A stretch of DNA of 46,679 nt, taken from positions 1 to 46,679 of the forward strand of contig JAKOVL010000125.1 in assembly GCA_029782095.1 (NCBI GenBank). The letters run 5' to 3'. The position numbers were made by a program, and so were the translations under genes. Positions within the stretch are counted from its first letter, which is position 1, and each line of letters starts with the position of its first letter. The notes beneath the pieces were generated by a model. The model did not search any database. It was not told where the DNA came from and worked only from the letters and a program-made list of their open reading frames with translations. Of the stretch, positions 46,178-46,679 are shown piece by piece. This DNA is from Bacillota bacterium. Its GTDB lineage: Bacteria > Bacillota > Dethiobacteria > DTU022.

Positions 46178-46484
46178 TCAGACGGAAACAGCGGCCATCT
46201 TGGCCAGGTTATGGGCAATACACAGCAAACCCCACTCTGCCTTGACCTTTACGATTCCCCTTAGTAAAAAGCGCCTAAAGGGCCAGTATTCATCCGAAAA
46301 CCGATTCAACTTCAGTCGAACGCTGGGCTCTTAAGAGCATCCCTTTTTCTGAACGCAGATTGCGGGCGGTTTTTTCCCTTAATTTTTGCAGCCTTTTGCT
46401 AACCTCGATCCGGCGGTTTATCGTTCGAAAGCCTAACCGACTGTTGCCCCTTAAAGTGACTGAGAAAATGGAGAGAAAACGTTA
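46178..46484 (-). pseudogene. Degenerate C-terminal remnant of an IS1182-family transposase
   Basis: Read on the minus strand, one frame gives IEVSKRLQKLREKTARNL, RSEKGMLLRAQRSTEVESVFG, and a shifted frame continues EYWPFRRFLLRGIVKVKAEW, GLLCIAHNLAKMAAV and stops at 46178-46180. Together they look like the C-terminus of IS1182-type transposases (VFG, RRFLLRG, EW and HNL blocks). A frameshift or small deletion lies after VFG near 46290-46310. The 5' part is missing; the remnant is cut at 46485 by another IS. Confidence 0.75.
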
Positions 46485-46679
46485 GTGTAAAGTTATTGTA
46501 GGTTTTTGGAGGGAATTTTTATATAGAAATAGAAGAGGAACCTCGCATTCGGCAAGAATGTAATCCCCTTAGGAAGGAGACTGAGGTTCCTCATGGATGT
46601 AGTTCGTTTAGTAGACTCTAAAATCCTTTCAGTAGTGGAAAAGATCTTTGCTGTTTTGGAAGGCGGAATTGACTATCGT
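46485..46679 (+). mobile_element. 5' end of an insertion sequence (left terminal repeat and start of transposase)
   Basis: The terminal repeat starts GTGTAAAGTTATTGTAGG at 46485 and matches the inverted repeat at 172-196. GAGGAACCTC (46535-46544) and GAGGTTCCTC (46583-46592) form an inverted repeat that brackets the transposase ribosome-binding site. The element runs off the window. Confidence 0.7.
46593..46679 (+). CDS. Transposase N-terminus (partial, cut by window edge)
   Basis: ATG 46593 opens a frame of 29 codons, MDVVRLVDSKILSVVEK followed by IFAVLEGGIDYR, that stays open at the edge. AGGAAGGAG lies 14-22 bases upstream, in the loop of an inverted repeat whose right arm ends at the base before the ATG. 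The LEGGIDY segment recalls ISLre2 (UPF0236) transposases, but with so few residues the family is a guess. It is probably the same element type as the fragment at 2-151. Confidence 0.55.
   Translation, partial: MDVVRLVDSKILSVVEKIFAVLEGGIDYR

Overview
The window looks like a chromosomal piece of a spore-forming, GC-rich (roughly 54%) Gram-positive of the class Clostridia, probably an anaerobe of the Peptococcaceae/Syntrophomonas/Moorella sort. The evidence is a SAM-I riboswitch before metK, long-form HPF, a RapZ-YvcK-WhiA block, SigL-type rpoN, an FtsEX-CtpA-MinJ block, the CODH maturation ATPase CooC, and several sigma-H-like promoters. I cannot name the genus. All 34 intact genes lie on the + strand. 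Both window edges lie inside insertion sequences. No tRNA, rRNA or CRISPR array was seen.

Layout. (1) 1-278: 3' end of an IS transposase and its terminal repeat. (2) 279-3315: MoxR-type AAA ATPase, CoxE-like VWA protein and CooC, a metal-cofactor maturation set. (3) 3468-5988: a phosphoribosyltransferase, fabZ, and metK behind a SAM-I riboswitch with its terminator. (4) 6072-13819: recD2, comFC, hpf, an unrecognised nucleotidyltransferase-like gene, and an unusually long secA preceded by a leader terminator. (5) 14023-17186: prfB with a programmed +1 frameshift, a YitT membrane protein, and ilvC. (6) 17468-23273: ftsE, ftsX, a coiled-coil M23 peptidase, ctpA and a MinJ-like PDZ protein, a division and septal-wall module. 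(7) 23371-30957: a GDT1-family transporter and the full nucleotide excision repair set uvrB-uvrA-uvrC. (8) 31284-37601: a HAD phosphatase, an Rrf2 regulator, rapZ-yvcK-whiA and rpoN. (9) 37788-45912: pgk-tpiA-gpmI-eno, secG, rnr and a nitroreductase. (10) 45913-46679: a degenerate IS1182-like transposase remnant on the minus strand, cut by the 5' end of a second copy of the IS type found at the left edge.

The most unexpected signal is regulatory. Five sites fit the sigma-H (Spo0H) consensus, -35 RNAGGAWWW, 11-12 bases, -10 RNNGAATWW. They sit just upstream of recD2, hpf, ftsE, rapZ and rpoN; three are perfect and two have one mismatch. This suggests that repair/competence, ribosome hibernation, septation and the RapZ/YvcK/WhiA block are tied to the transition to stationary phase or sporulation. 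Other points worth following are a secA leader terminator that every secA transcript must cross, SecA insertions that recall Bacteroidetes SecA, a moxR-coxE pair joined to cooC, the absence of gapA/cggR before pgk, and a GT-A-like gene of unknown function between hpf and secA.
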